In this document: in pieces, positions 1-8,607 of the stretch
Numbering within the stretch: the stretch's first letter is position 1
Layout: each line of letters starts with the position of its first letter
Source of the DNA: an uncultured Clostridium sp.
GTDB taxonomy: Bacteria; Bacillota; Clostridia; Clostridiales; Clostridiaceae
Direction of reading: 5' to 3'
DNA length: 46,893 bases
Assembly: GCA_934746785.1 (NCBI GenBank)
Contig: CAKVFO010000006.1
Location: forward strand, 1-46,893
Position numbers and translations under genes: made by a program
The notes under the pieces: generated by a model
Database searches by the model: none
Told to the model about the DNA's origin: nothing
What the model saw: only the letters and a program-made list of their open reading frames with translations

Positions 1-74
1 AAGGTTGATAGGTTAGAGGTGTAAGCATGGTAACATGTTCAGCTGACTAATACTAATAGGTCGAGGGCTTGACC
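1..74 (+). rRNA. 23S ribosomal RNA, 3' end (partial)
   Basis: The first 74 bases match the conserved 3' end of bacterial 23S rRNA: the stretch with AGCTGACTAATACTAATAGG followed by TCGAGGGCTTGACC. The rest of the gene lies to the left of the window. The 3' boundary is set by analogy to the usual end of the molecule and may be off by a few bases. Only 56 bases separate it from the tRNA, so no 5S rRNA gene follows directly. Confidence 0.93.
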
Positions 75-130
75 AAAGTAAAAGGAATATAAACTATGTG
101 CAATTTTCAGAGAACATCTGAATTCAATAA

Positions 131-205
<75 letters not shown>

Positions 206-209
206 GTTA

Positions 210-238
210 AAAGTAATAGCAATGCTATTACTTTTTTT
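210..238 (+). terminator. Intrinsic terminator of the rRNA/tRNA-Asn operon
   Basis: An 11-bp perfect stem (AAAGTAATAGC / GCTATTACTTT) with a 3-base loop is followed by a T run. It starts 5 bases after the tRNA CCA. The T run is directly followed by ACGTATAGGAAA, a motif seen after three other terminators in this window. Confidence 0.9.
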
Positions 239-379
239 AACGTATAGGAAAGTATAAAATATTGTATAAAAAATATATTAAAATAGAAAAAATACTTTAA
301 TAATAAATAGAAAAATGTATAATAAGATATGTCAGATGTAGTTATTGAAAATATTTTATAGTTTATGGGGATGAAGTTA

Positions 380-1315
380 ATGAAAAAAGATAAAAAAAGA
401 AATAAAAAAAGAAATAAAAAGAAGATGGCAGTATCAATAGCATCAGTATTAATTGTAGCATTAATTATAATAGTTGCATTTGGAAAGCATAAAGGAAACA
501 CTTCTTACGCTAATAATATAGAATCAGTTGATGAAAGCATAGCAGTAGAAAGTAAAGATGCAGAAAATATAGAACATAGCACTGAATATTTAAAATTAGA
601 AGATGATCCTAATGCAGATGATGCATTAGAAGTTTTTCATAGGACAGAGTCATTATTGAAGGGAGAAAAGCAGTATCCAGTTAGAGATGATGGAAAAAAA
701 GTTGTATACTTAACTTTCGATGATGGACCTTCAACAACTAATACACCTGGTGTATTAGACATACTAAAGAAGAATGATGTAAAAGCTACATTTTTTATAA
801 TGGGTAAGCAGGTTGATTCTTCTGATAAAGCTAAAGAATTATTAAAAAGAGAAGTTAAAGAAGGTCATGCCATAGCTAATCATACATATAGTCATGATTA
901 TAATTATTTATATCCTAATGGGGTAATTAATGCAGAAAATTTTTGGAATGATGTTCAAAAGTGTAATAATGTATTAAAAGGAGTTTTAGGAGATAATTTT
1001 TCTACTAGAGTAGTTAGATTTCCAGGTGGTTATTGGTCTTGGCATGGAAGACAAAATATAAGACCAATAATTGATCAAAATAAGTATGCAATTGTTGATT
1101 GGAATGCCTTATCTAAAGATGCAGAAGGAAAACAAAAAAATGCAGATGAACTAGTACAAGTAACTAAAGAAACAGTTGAAAGTTTAGGCCCAAATGCAGA
1201 TAGTGTTGTAATATTAATGCATGACACTTATGGTAAAGAAGAAACTGTAAAGTCGTTGCAAGGAATAATAGATTATCTTAGAGACAAAGGCTTTGAATTT
1301 AGAACTATTAAGTAA
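380..1315 (+). CDS. Membrane-anchored polysaccharide (peptidoglycan) deacetylase, NodB family
   Basis: Probably removes N-acetyl groups from cell-wall glycan, outside the membrane. The N-terminus is very lysine-rich, followed by one hydrophobic segment (about residues 16-34) that acts as an anchor. The C-terminal NodB domain shows all the expected motifs: TFDDGPS (about 112-118, metal Asp pair), HTYSH (metal His pair), RFPGGYW, VDWN and LMHD. The start chosen is ATG 380 because GGGG at 367-370 is well spaced for it; an in-frame ATG at 365 would add five residues and has no ribosome site. The 311-residue length is normal for this type. It stands alone after the rRNA operon; the substrate (peptidoglycan or another glycan) cannot be decided from sequence. 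Confidence 0.88.
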   Translation: MKKDKKRNKKRNKKKMAVSIASVLIVALIIIVAFGKHKGNTSYANNIESVDESIAVESKDAENIEHSTEYLKLEDDPNADDALEVFHRTESLLKGEKQYPVRDDGKKVVYLTFDDGPSTTNTPGVLDILKKNDVKATFFIMGKQVDSSDKAKELLKREVKEGHAIANHTYSHDYNYLYPNGVINAENFWNDVQKCNNVLKGVLGDNFSTRVVRFPGGYWSWHGRQNIRPIIDQNKYAIVDWNALSKDAEGKQKNADELVQVTKETVESLGPNADSVVILMHDTYGKEETVKSLQGIIDYLRDKGFEFRTIK

Positions 1316-1430
1316 AATGTTAATATATTAAGATTAATATATTATGATTAATGTAATCAAATATATTGATTTTAATATATTATTTTATATATAAATAAAA
1401 ATAAAATTAAAGTTAGATAGGAGGAATAAA
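1316..1430. other. AT-rich spacer with short inverted repeats
   Basis: Several overlapping copies of TTAATATATTA occur here and can form weak hairpins. No convincing T-tailed terminator or promoter is visible. A GGAGG ribosome site for the next gene lies at its right edge. Confidence 0.4.
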
Positions 1431-2813
1431 ATGATTTCTAAAGAATTAGCATCAAGAATATTATCAGAATGTTTAAAGACTGGCGGAGACTTTGCAGAAA
1501 TATTTGAAGAAGATTCTATATCAAACTCTATAAAGTTATTAGATAATAAGGTTGAAAATGCTTTAGGAGGAAGGAGCTATGGAGTAGGAATAAGAATTTT
1601 TAAAGGTTTTAAAAGCGTTTATGCTTATACTAATGAAAATTCTTTAACAAGTTTGCTAGATACAGCTCATAAAGCAGCAGTAGCTTTAGGAGACTTAAAG
1701 AAAGATGTTAATGTTGTTATAAATAATGATGTGAATTATGTAAATACTCATAACATAAAGCATTATCCTAACACAATAGGATATAATAAAAAGATTGAAA
1801 AAATGAAGGAAGCATATAAGAGTGCTAAAGATTTTAATTCAGAAATAAGTCAAGTAAGTGTATCTTATATTGATAAGGATCAAAAGATTTTAGTGGCTAA
1901 TAGTGATGGAACATTTGCAGAAGATAGACGTATACGAACTCGTTTAGCAGTTAGTGCAGTAGCATCTAAGGATAATGAAAACCAAACAGGATTTGAAGGC
2001 CCAGGAGCATGTAAAGGATTTGAACTATTTGATACTATAGATCCTTCTTATTATGGGAAAGAAGCTGCTAGAAGTGCTTATGTGATGTTACATGCAAGAA
2101 ATTGTCCAGCAGGTAATATGACCGTAGCTATTGATAATGGTTTCGGAGGAGTTATATTCCATGAAGCTTGTGGACATTCTTTAGAAGCAACTTCAGTGGC
2201 TAAAGGTAATTCTGTTTTTGCAGGAAAGCTTGGAACTCAAATAGCATCTACTAAGGTGACAGCTATTGATGATGGTACAATACCTAATGAATGGGGTTCA
2301 AGTAATTTAGATGATGAAGGTAATTTAACAAGAAAGAATGTATTGATTGAGAACGGAATATTAAAGTCTTATATGATAGATAAACTTAATGGACGTAGAA
2401 TGGGATTAGAGCCAACAGGAAATTCAAGAAGACAAAATTATAAGTATGCTCCAACATCAAGAATGACAAGCACGTATATAGCACCTGGAGATAGTACACC
2501 GGAAGAAATAATAAGCTCTATAGATGATGGATTATATGCCAAGAAGTTAGGTGGAGGCTCTGTAAATCCTGTAACTGGAGAGTTTAATTTTGCTGTACAA
2601 GAAGGATATCTTGTTAAGAATGGAAAGATTCAAGAACCTGTAAGAGGTGCAAGTCTTATAGGAAAAGGAAGCAAGGTATTAATGGATATTGATATGGTTG
2701 GTAATAATTTAGAATTAGCTCAAGGTATGTGTGGTTCTACATCAGGAAGTATTCCAGTAAATGTAGGGCAGCCAATGATAAGAGTTAAGGATATGACTGT
2801 AGGTGGAAGATAG
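1431..2813 (+). CDS. tldD: TldD family metalloprotease
   Basis: TldD/TldE form a heteromeric zinc protease. In other bacteria they digest unfolded peptides and mature modified peptides such as microcin B17 precursors. The zinc signature HEACGH (HExxxH) is near residue 244, and the C-terminal half carries the glycine-rich stretches typical of the family. Length is 460 residues, as expected. GGAGGAATAAA precedes ATG 1431. The partner gene follows after 10 bases, so the two are one operon. No peptide-modifying enzyme or short precursor gene is seen nearby, so a general proteolytic role is the safer reading. Confidence 0.93.
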   Translation: MISKELASRILSECLKTGGDFAEIFEEDSISNSIKLLDNKVENALGGRSYGVGIRIFKGFKSVYAYTNENSLTSLLDTAHKAAVALGDLKKDVNVVINNDVNYVNTHNIKHYPNTIGYNKKIEKMKEAYKSAKDFNSEISQVSVSYIDKDQKILVANSDGTFAEDRRIRTRLAVSAVASKDNENQTGFEGPGACKGFELFDTIDPSYYGKEAARSAYVMLHARNCPAGNMTVAIDNGFGGVIFHEACGHSLEATSVAKGNSVFAGKLGTQIASTKVTAIDDGTIPNEWGSSNLDDEGNLTRKNVLIENGILKSYMIDKLNGRRMGLEPTGNSRRQNYKYAPTSRMTSTYIAPGDSTPEEIISSIDDGLYAKKLGGGSVNPVTGEFNFAVQEGYLVKNGKIQEPVRGASLIGKGSKVLMDIDMVGNNLELAQGMCGSTSGSIPVNVGQPMIRVKDMTVGGR

Positions 2814-2823
2814 GAGGGATATT

Positions 2824-4167
2824 ATGGAGTTTGCTAAGTTTAAGAATCTTTTATTTAAAAAGGCTAAAAGTGAAGGATTTGAAGATTGTGAAGTATATTT
2901 TATTAATAGAGAAAGCTTAAGTATATCTGTATATGATCAAGAAGTTGAAAAGTATAATTTAAATAAAACTTTTGGACTATCTTTTAGAGGTATGGTTGAT
3001 GGTAAAATGGGGTATTCTTTTACAGAAATAATAGACGAAGATGCTGTTGATATGCTTGTTAAAAATGCTAAAGATATTGCTATGGTAATTGAAAGTGAAG
3101 ATGTACAGTTTCTATACGGGGGAGATAAGGAATATGCAGATGTAAATTCGTATTCTACTGAACTTGAGAACATTGATACAGAAAAATTAATTGATATAGC
3201 AATGAATATGGAAGTGGAAGCTAAGAAGTATTCTGATAAAGTAGATAATGTATCAGGATGTAGTATATCATATTCTAATTCTAATTATGGAATTTATAAT
3301 ACTAAAGGATTGGCTTTAAATAACAAGATGAATCTTTTAAGTGCATATGTTGTTCCTGTGGTTAAGGATGGAGAAAATAAATTTAATGGAGCAGGATATG
3401 CAATTGCATATTCAATAGACGAATTAGATGCTAAGAAGATTGCTAAAGATGGTGTAGAAGATGCTTTAGAGAAGATTGGAGGTAAATCTATACCAACTGG
3501 AAAGTATAAAGCAATAATAAATAATGAAGCAATGGTATCTTTATTAAGTACTTTTTCAGGTATATTTAATGCAGAAGCAGCTCAAAGGGGATTATCTTTA
3601 CTAAAAGACAAAGAAGGAGAAATGATAGCTTCAGATGTGGTAACTATTATTGATGATCCTCATTTAAAGAAAGGGCTTGCATCAACTCCTTTTGATGATG
3701 AAGGAGTTGCTACTTATAAAAAGGAAGTTGTATCTAATGGAAAGTTAAACACATTACTTTATAATTTAAAAACTGCATATAAAGCAGGTAAAAAGAGCAC
3801 AGGTAATGGATTTAAAGCTTCATATTCAGGAAGCTTAGGAACAGATGTTACAAACTTTTATTTAGAAAAGGGAAGTAAGTCTTTAGATAAGTTTATGGAA
3901 GAAATTAATGAAGGTGTATTAATAACTGAGTTTGCTGGATTACATTCTGGTGCAAATTCTATTACAGGAGACTTTTCGTTAAGTGCTAAAGGATTCTATG
4001 TTGAAGATGGTAAAAAGTCTTATCCTATAGAACAAATAACAGTAGCAGGAAACTTTTTTGAATTATTAAAAATTATAGAAGATGTGGCTAATGATTTGAA
4101 GTTCCCTATGAGTAGTGTTGGATCTCCATCAGTAAAAGTTAAAGAGTTATCTATTGCAGGGAAATAA
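2824..4167 (+). CDS. tldE: TldE/PmbA family protein, partner of TldD
   Basis: This is the second, non-zinc-binding subunit of the TldD/TldE protease. It has no HExxxH motif but shares the fold, including the C-terminal pattern with GDFSLSAKGF and the glycine-rich end. The start chosen is ATG 2824, 5 bases after GGAGGG at 2813-2818, which overlaps the tldD stop. An in-frame GTG at 2803 lies inside tldD and has no ribosome site of its own. Length is 447 residues, normal for the family. The gene ends in a terminator shared with the convergent ltaS-like gene. Confidence 0.92.
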   Translation: MEFAKFKNLLFKKAKSEGFEDCEVYFINRESLSISVYDQEVEKYNLNKTFGLSFRGMVDGKMGYSFTEIIDEDAVDMLVKNAKDIAMVIESEDVQFLYGGDKEYADVNSYSTELENIDTEKLIDIAMNMEVEAKKYSDKVDNVSGCSISYSNSNYGIYNTKGLALNNKMNLLSAYVVPVVKDGENKFNGAGYAIAYSIDELDAKKIAKDGVEDALEKIGGKSIPTGKYKAIINNEAMVSLLSTFSGIFNAEAAQRGLSLLKDKEGEMIASDVVTIIDDPHLKKGLASTPFDDEGVATYKKEVVSNGKLNTLLYNLKTAYKAGKKSTGNGFKASYSGSLGTDVTNFYLEKGSKSLDKFMEEINEGVLITEFAGLHSGANSITGDFSLSAKGFYVEDGKKSYPIEQITVAGNFFELLKIIEDVANDLKFPMSSVGSPSVKVKELSIAGK

Positions 4168-4174
4168 AGAGAAT

Positions 4175-4221
4175 AAAAAAGCTTACATGCAACTTAGTAA
4201 ATTGCATATAAGCTTTTTTTT
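4175..4221. terminator. Bidirectional intrinsic terminator between tldE and ltaS-like gene
   Basis: AAAAAGCTTACATGCAA pairs with TTGCATATAAGCTTTTT around a 9-base loop. A-runs on the left and T-runs on the right allow it to act on both strands, for tldE (+) and the convergent phosphoglycerol transferase (-). Confidence 0.88.
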
Positions 4222-6100
4222 ATTTATCACTTATTTTATCATTAAAGTAATTACTTCTAATCATTTTATCAGATAGTTCAAGTATGTTAGTTAATTGTTT
4301 TGAATCTTCTTCAGGAATATTTTCACCTCTAACAACTCCATTTGTTGTAATAGATATACTTCTATTTGTATTAAGAAGATTTCTACCTAAAGCAGTATTT
4401 TCATATACACTTGAATCTACACCAAGAGCATATAGAAGAGTTGGCATTATATCCATTTGACCGCCAATAGTATCAAATGTCTTTGGAGCTACAGTACTAT
4501 TTTTATTATAAATTATAAATGGTACTGTTGGTTCTCCACTATCTAAGAACCAATCTTCTTTATTAGATAATGCTTCAATTCCACTGTTATAGTATTTATG
4601 AACTCCTGTATGGTCACCTACTATAGCAATAGTAGAATTATCAAGTAATCCTTCAGCATCAAGCTTATCTAAGAATTCTTGAATAGCAGCGTCTGTGTAA
4701 TGAACACTTTCAAAATAACCACCAAGTTCACTTGCATCAAGTTCGCTATCAAGACCTAATTGTCTCAAGTTAGCAGGAAGATCAAATGGTCCATGGTTTG
4801 TTAATGTTATTGTATGAGCATAAAATGGAGTCTTTAGTTCCTTAAGTTTTTCAGCAGTTTGTGCAAAGTAACTCTTATCACTTATTCCCATACCAATTTC
4901 ATCACTATGATCAAATGAGAAATAATCTATAAATTCTTCAAAAGCAATTCCACCTCTTAAAGCATTAGCGTAGTTCCAGAATGAACCTTTATCAGGATGT
5001 ATTGATATTTGAGAATATCCTTGTGCATCTAATATCTTAGGTAATGAATTATAAGTTGTATTAGGATATCTAAAGAAAGTACATCCCCTTCTAAGTGGTA
5101 ACATTGAAGTATTAATCATTAAATCACTATCAGAACTTGTTCCTTCATTAACTTGTTCATAAATATTAGGGAAGTATAAACTTTCATTTATAAGCTTATT
5201 TAAGTTTGGAGTAATTTCTTTTCCATTAATACTTTTTCCAATTACGAAATCCTCAAGAGATTCAACTTGAATTACTATAAGGTTTCTTCCTTTAGCCATA
5301 CCTGCATATTCGTTATCAGGTAAGTTTTCATTTTTCCATTCATAATATTCGTCAACCTTTTTATTTTCTTCATCTGTTAAAGTATAAGGTTTTGAATCTC
5401 TGTAAACTGTGTATAAATCTATTATGTGATATCCAACAGAAGTGAAATATCTACATGTATTAGTTGGATCATAATCATCAAATAAATAAGCACCACTAAC
5501 ATCTTTATTATTTAGAACATTTAGATTAAATGGAATATATCCAACATAAACTAAAGGAACTATAAATGTAACAAAAAATGTTTTTATAGCTCTTTTTCCA
5601 GAACCTTTTTTATATGTATCTCTAGTAAAGAATACATAAACGCCTAATAGAATTAAATCTAAAAATAGTACAATATCAGTTACTGCAAGCATCGAGTATA
5701 CTGCGCCGCCTAAGTTATCAAGGTTTGCTGTTTGAGTTAATATAAGTACAGAAGGAACAGTTAAGAATCCTCTAAAATACATTACATCTAGCAATGTTAA
5801 TGCAGTAATAAAGATATCGATTATAAATAAGTAAATTACTCTTCCTCTATTTTTAAATAAGAACGCAAAACTAAGAAAAAGAAGAGTAAATGCTAAGTAA
5901 TATGAAAAGAAATATTGAGATTTTGAAAATCCAAGAGAAAGATTTAGAATATAAGGGTCATTATTTTGTATATACCCTTGTAAAACAATTCCTTTAAAAA
6001 TTATACCTATAAGAGGAATAATAAATAGGCCTAATTTTATAAAATCCTGCTTGGATAAAGATTTAAAATAATCTTTAATATTAGTAAGTATTTTATCCAT
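4220..6100 (-). CDS. ltaS: LTA synthase family protein (phosphoglycerol transferase, sulfatase fold)
   Basis: Polymerises glycerol phosphate from phosphatidylglycerol onto a lipid anchor, making lipoteichoic acid or a related polymer. Five hydrophobic segments occupy about residues 20-190, followed by an extracellular sulfatase-type domain. The likely nucleophile is Thr321 (NEGTSSDSD); metal ligands include Glu280 (VQVESLED) and the Asp-His of GDHTGVH; LTNHGPF is also conserved. Length is 626 residues, close to LtaS proteins. AGAGGTG lies upstream of ATG 6100. Which member of the family it is (synthase, primase or paralogue) cannot be settled without the rest of the genome. It is transcribed alone from the promoter at 6131-6159. 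Confidence 0.87.
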   Translation of the reverse strand: MDKILTNIKDYFKSLSKQDFIKLGLFIIPLIGIIFKGIVLQGYIQNNDPYILNLSLGFSKSQYFFSYYLAFTLLFLSFAFLFKNRGRVIYLFIIDIFITALTLLDVMYFRGFLTVPSVLILTQTANLDNLGGAVYSMLAVTDIVLFLDLILLGVYVFFTRDTYKKGSGKRAIKTFFVTFIVPLVYVGYIPFNLNVLNNKDVSGAYLFDDYDPTNTCRYFTSVGYHIIDLYTVYRDSKPYTLTDEENKKVDEYYEWKNENLPDNEYAGMAKGRNLIVIQVESLEDFVIGKSINGKEITPNLNKLINESLYFPNIYEQVNEGTSSDSDLMINTSMLPLRRGCTFFRYPNTTYNSLPKILDAQGYSQISIHPDKGSFWNYANALRGGIAFEEFIDYFSFDHSDEIGMGISDKSYFAQTAEKLKELKTPFYAHTITLTNHGPFDLPANLRQLGLDSELDASELGGYFESVHYTDAAIQEFLDKLDAEGLLDNSTIAIVGDHTGVHKYYNSGIEALSNKEDWFLDSGEPTVPFIIYNKNSTVAPKTFDTIGGQMDIMPTLLYALGVDSSVYENTALGRNLLNTNRSISITTNGVVRGENIPEEDSKQLTNILELSDKMIRSNYFNDKISDK

Positions 6101-6130
6101 GGTACACCTCTTTCTAACAAATCATTTTAA

Positions 6131-6159
6131 ATTATATTACAGTTAAAAATTATTATCAA
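6131..6159 (-). promoter_or_regulatory. Sigma-A promoter of the ltaS-like gene
   Basis: On the minus strand TTGATA (6159-6154) and TATAAT (6136-6131) are separated by exactly 17 bases. This lies about 30 bases upstream of the start codon. Confidence 0.72.
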
Positions 6160-6262
6160 ATTTATAAAGAAATCTTAATAATATTAGTAATTGCGTTAAA
6201 TATTTGTTTGTAGTAGGATATGGTATAATTAAAGGAGAAAAGCTTTTTTGGAGGAAAACCTT

Positions 6263-7216
6263 ATGAAAGAATATGACTTGATAATAGTTGGTGGTGGAAT
6301 AGCGGGAATGACTGCTGCTTTAGCTGCTGCTAAAGAAAATGTAGAGAAGATTTTAATGATAGAAAGAGAAGAAATGTTAGGAGGAGCTCTTAACCAATGT
6401 ATTTTTTGTGGGTTTGGAGAAGAGATATTAGATAGAAAAGTAACTGGTCCAGAATACATATATTATTTAGAAGAGAGACTTGAAAAGAGTTCTGTAGAAA
6501 TAAAATTAGGTGTATCAGTATTAGAAATATTAGAAGATAAGATTGTAAGATATGTATCTCCAGATGAAGGTGTAGTTGATATTAAAGGCAAAGCAATAAT
6601 TATAGCAACAGGATGTAGAGAAAAATATACTGGAAATATTGATATACCAACAAATAGTCTTGTAGGAGTATATACTATAGGAAATGCAAATAGAACAATT
6701 ACATTAGAGGGGTATATGCCAGGCAGGCGCCCTGTAGTAGTTATAAACAGTAGATGGGGACTTGTAGTAGCGAGAAGAATAGCTATTGAAGGGGGAAAAA
6801 TTCAAGGACTTTTAATAGATAACTGTGAAGGCTTTGAGTTTAATGAAGATGATAAAGATATGATGGAAGATTTTAATATACCTGTAATTAAGAATCATAA
6901 GATAACTAAGGTGTATGGTAAAGAAAGAATTCAAGGAGTAATCATTAAAGATATTAATACTAATGAAGAAAGTAAAATAAAATGTGATTCATTAATTCTA
7001 TCTGTTGGGTATTTTCCAGAGAAGGGCATTGTAGAAAATTTAGACTTAGATATTAATGAGAATACTAAGAGTATACAAGTAAAAGATTATGAAACTTCTA
7101 TGCCAGGTGTATTTGCTTGTGGAAATATTATTTATGGAATTCATGCGTTAAAGAAAAGTGGTGTAAATGGACTAGATGCAGGACTGGCTGCATCTAGATA
7201 TATAAAAAACTTATAG
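6263..7216 (+). CDS. NAD(P)/FAD-dependent oxidoreductase, GlpA-partner-like
   Basis: The N-terminus has a clear dinucleotide-binding motif (VGGGIAGM) and a long glutamate-rich first domain. The region GGALNQCIFCGFG, then TGPEY, resembles the FAD oxidoreductase that sits beside anaerobic glycerol-3-phosphate dehydrogenase in clostridia, where GGILNQCIHNGFG is usual. At 317 residues it is shorter than those proteins (about 400), and no glpA, glpK or DUF1667 gene is nearby. It has two cysteines three residues apart (CIFC) that could be redox active. ATG 6263 is preferred because GGAGG (6250-6254) precedes it; the in-frame TTG at 6248 overlaps that ribosome site. The stop overlaps the end of the convergent SGNH hydrolase. 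The substrate is unknown. Confidence 0.75.
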   Translation: MKEYDLIIVGGGIAGMTAALAAAKENVEKILMIEREEMLGGALNQCIFCGFGEEILDRKVTGPEYIYYLEERLEKSSVEIKLGVSVLEILEDKIVRYVSPDEGVVDIKGKAIIIATGCREKYTGNIDIPTNSLVGVYTIGNANRTITLEGYMPGRRPVVVINSRWGLVVARRIAIEGGKIQGLLIDNCEGFEFNEDDKDMMEDFNIPVIKNHKITKVYGKERIQGVIIKDINTNEESKIKCDSLILSVGYFPEKGIVENLDLDINENTKSIQVKDYETSMPGVFACGNIIYGIHALKKSGVNGLDAGLAASRYIKNL

Positions 7217-7780
7217 CAAATTTATGATTTTTAATAATTCTTCAAATAAAAGATTATTTCCTAAGGAATTTAAGTGAACACCATCTACATAAATGTTGTT
7301 ATTTATATTAGAAGAGGTTAATGAATAAAAATCAGCATAAGTAATGGAATATGAATTACTTAATTTAATAAGTTCTTTTCTTAGTACTGGAAGATTTTCA
7401 GTACAGTAAGAGTAAAATTCAGATGGTAAGAATAATTTTTCTGCCATATCAATTTTTATGCATGGGGGAATACCTAATATTAATTTGTTATCTTTTGAAT
7501 CTTTTATCATAATTTCAATGTTATTAATAATAGATTTTACAGATCGTCCACAAAGTAAATCATTAGTACCACCCATTAAAAAAACTTTAGATGGATTTAA
7601 TGATATTACATCATCATAATATCTGTTTAGCATAGATGGTGTTGTATCACCATTTATTCCTTTGTTAATCACGTTTGTGTCTGGAAGATTTTTTGAAAGC
7701 TTATAAGCCCATGAGTCTTTTTTGGGAACTCCAAATCCAAAGGTTAAACTATCACCAATTAATACAAAGATATTATTCAT
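7211..7780 (-). CDS. SGNH/GDSL-family hydrolase
   Basis: A small intracellular esterase- or lipase-like protein of the SGNH fold. All blocks are visible: GDSLTFG (nucleophile Ser near residue 9), the INGDTT block with the oxyanion Gly, GGTND (oxyanion Asn) and DGVHLN (catalytic Asp/His) near the C-terminus. There is no signal peptide. The start chosen is ATG 7780; the longer frame runs back into the upstream gene and gives no family sequence. The ribosome site is weak (GAAAG). It lies 16 bases after the RusA-like gene, so the two are probably cotranscribed. Its 3' end overlaps the FAD gene by 6 bases on the opposite strand. The substrate is unknown. Confidence 0.85.
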   Translation of the reverse strand: MNNIFVLIGDSLTFGFGVPKKDSWAYKLSKNLPDTNVINKGINGDTTPSMLNRYYDDVISLNPSKVFLMGGTNDLLCGRSVKSIINNIEIMIKDSKDNKLILGIPPCIKIDMAEKLFLPSEFYSYCTENLPVLRKELIKLSNSYSITYADFYSLTSSNINNNIYVDGVHLNSLGNNLLFEELLKIINLL

Positions 7781-7796
7781 ATTTAACACTTTCTTT

Positions 7797-8423
7797 CTAA
7801 TATAATTTTTTAAGGCATTTTTTACATATGATTGTTTTACCTTTATCAGCAGTAATAAAGTCATTATCAATAATTACTTTATTACAAAGTGAACAAATAT
7901 TATTATGTAGGTTTTGGACTTTTGGAGTTTTTTCTTCCTTAATAACCTTTGAAGATATGTTCTTTTTAATTGGTGAATATAATCTCTTCTTCGTTGGAGT
8001 ATCATTTTTTTTGATACTATAGGATAATGAATATTCACTTTCACCAAATAACTCTAATTCAAATCTTGGATTTTCTTTATCATAAAATTCTTCGACTATA
8101 ATATTTCTGACTTGAGCATCATTAATAATAAGACCACTTTTTTCTATACCATCAAATATACTTTTAGTAATATTAATTGTGTCAGGATGTCGTTTTTCAC
8201 TTTTATAATAAACTTTTAGTATTGCAGTAAGACTTTCATCTAGAACTATATCGGGGTTCTGCGACCTTGCTATATAGGCAATTTCTTGCTCATATAAGGC
8301 ATATCTATCATGATAATTACCAGAGTTAGAAGGAAGTATAGCACGTCCTTGTGTATTATGCAGTTTAAAGTTGGATTTTGTTATAGGAGAGCCTGTAACA
8401 ATTACTTTTGCATATGATGCCAT
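7797..8423 (-). CDS. RusA-like protein with C-terminal zinc-finger tail
   Basis: Residues 60-115 resemble the RusA Holliday-junction resolvase core: HPDTIN, then FDGIEKSGLIINDAQV, comparable to the PPDLDN and DDEQ motifs of RusA. Of the three catalytic Asp, the first (Asp81) and third (Asp102) are present but the second is Ile83. After a basic linker there is a four-cysteine knuckle (Cys177, 180, 200, 203) that RusA lacks. ATG 8423 was chosen because AAGGTGG is well placed for it; ATG 8432 sits only one base from that site. It could be an altered nuclease or a DNA-binding protein without cleavage activity. It is cotranscribed with the SGNH hydrolase, with no phage genes around it. Confidence 0.65.
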   Translation of the reverse strand: MASYAKVIVTGSPITKSNFKLHNTQGRAILPSNSGNYHDRYALYEQEIAYIARSQNPDIVLDESLTAILKVYYKSEKRHPDTINITKSIFDGIEKSGLIINDAQVRNIIVEEFYDKENPRFELELFGESEYSLSYSIKKNDTPTKKRLYSPIKKNISSKVIKEEKTPKVQNLHNNICSLCNKVIIDNDFITADKGKTIICKKCLKKLY

Positions 8424-8539
8424 TAAGTTCATTCCACCTTTTTTTTAAAATTAGTAATATTCTTAATTAATTCTTTATAATAAATTAAGAATATTGATTT
8501 AAATATACTCTATAATAAAAATAAGTACAAGTTAATTAA

Positions 8540-8568
8540 TTGATATAAAAACTTATATAAAGTATAAT
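8540..8568 (+). promoter_or_regulatory. Sigma-A promoter of tsaD
   Basis: TTGATA (8540-8545), a 17-base spacer and TATAAT (8563-8568). The site is 40 bases upstream of the tsaD start, in the divergent region with the RusA-like gene. Confidence 0.68.
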
Positions 8569-8607
8569 ACATATTGATTTAAAAAAGGAAAAACGAGGGT
8601 AGTAAAA

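Noticed and set aside
6200..6236. Sigma-A promoter for the FAD oxidoreductase
   Set aside because: A TATAAT lies at 6224-6229, but no -35 element at 16-18 bases is convincing.
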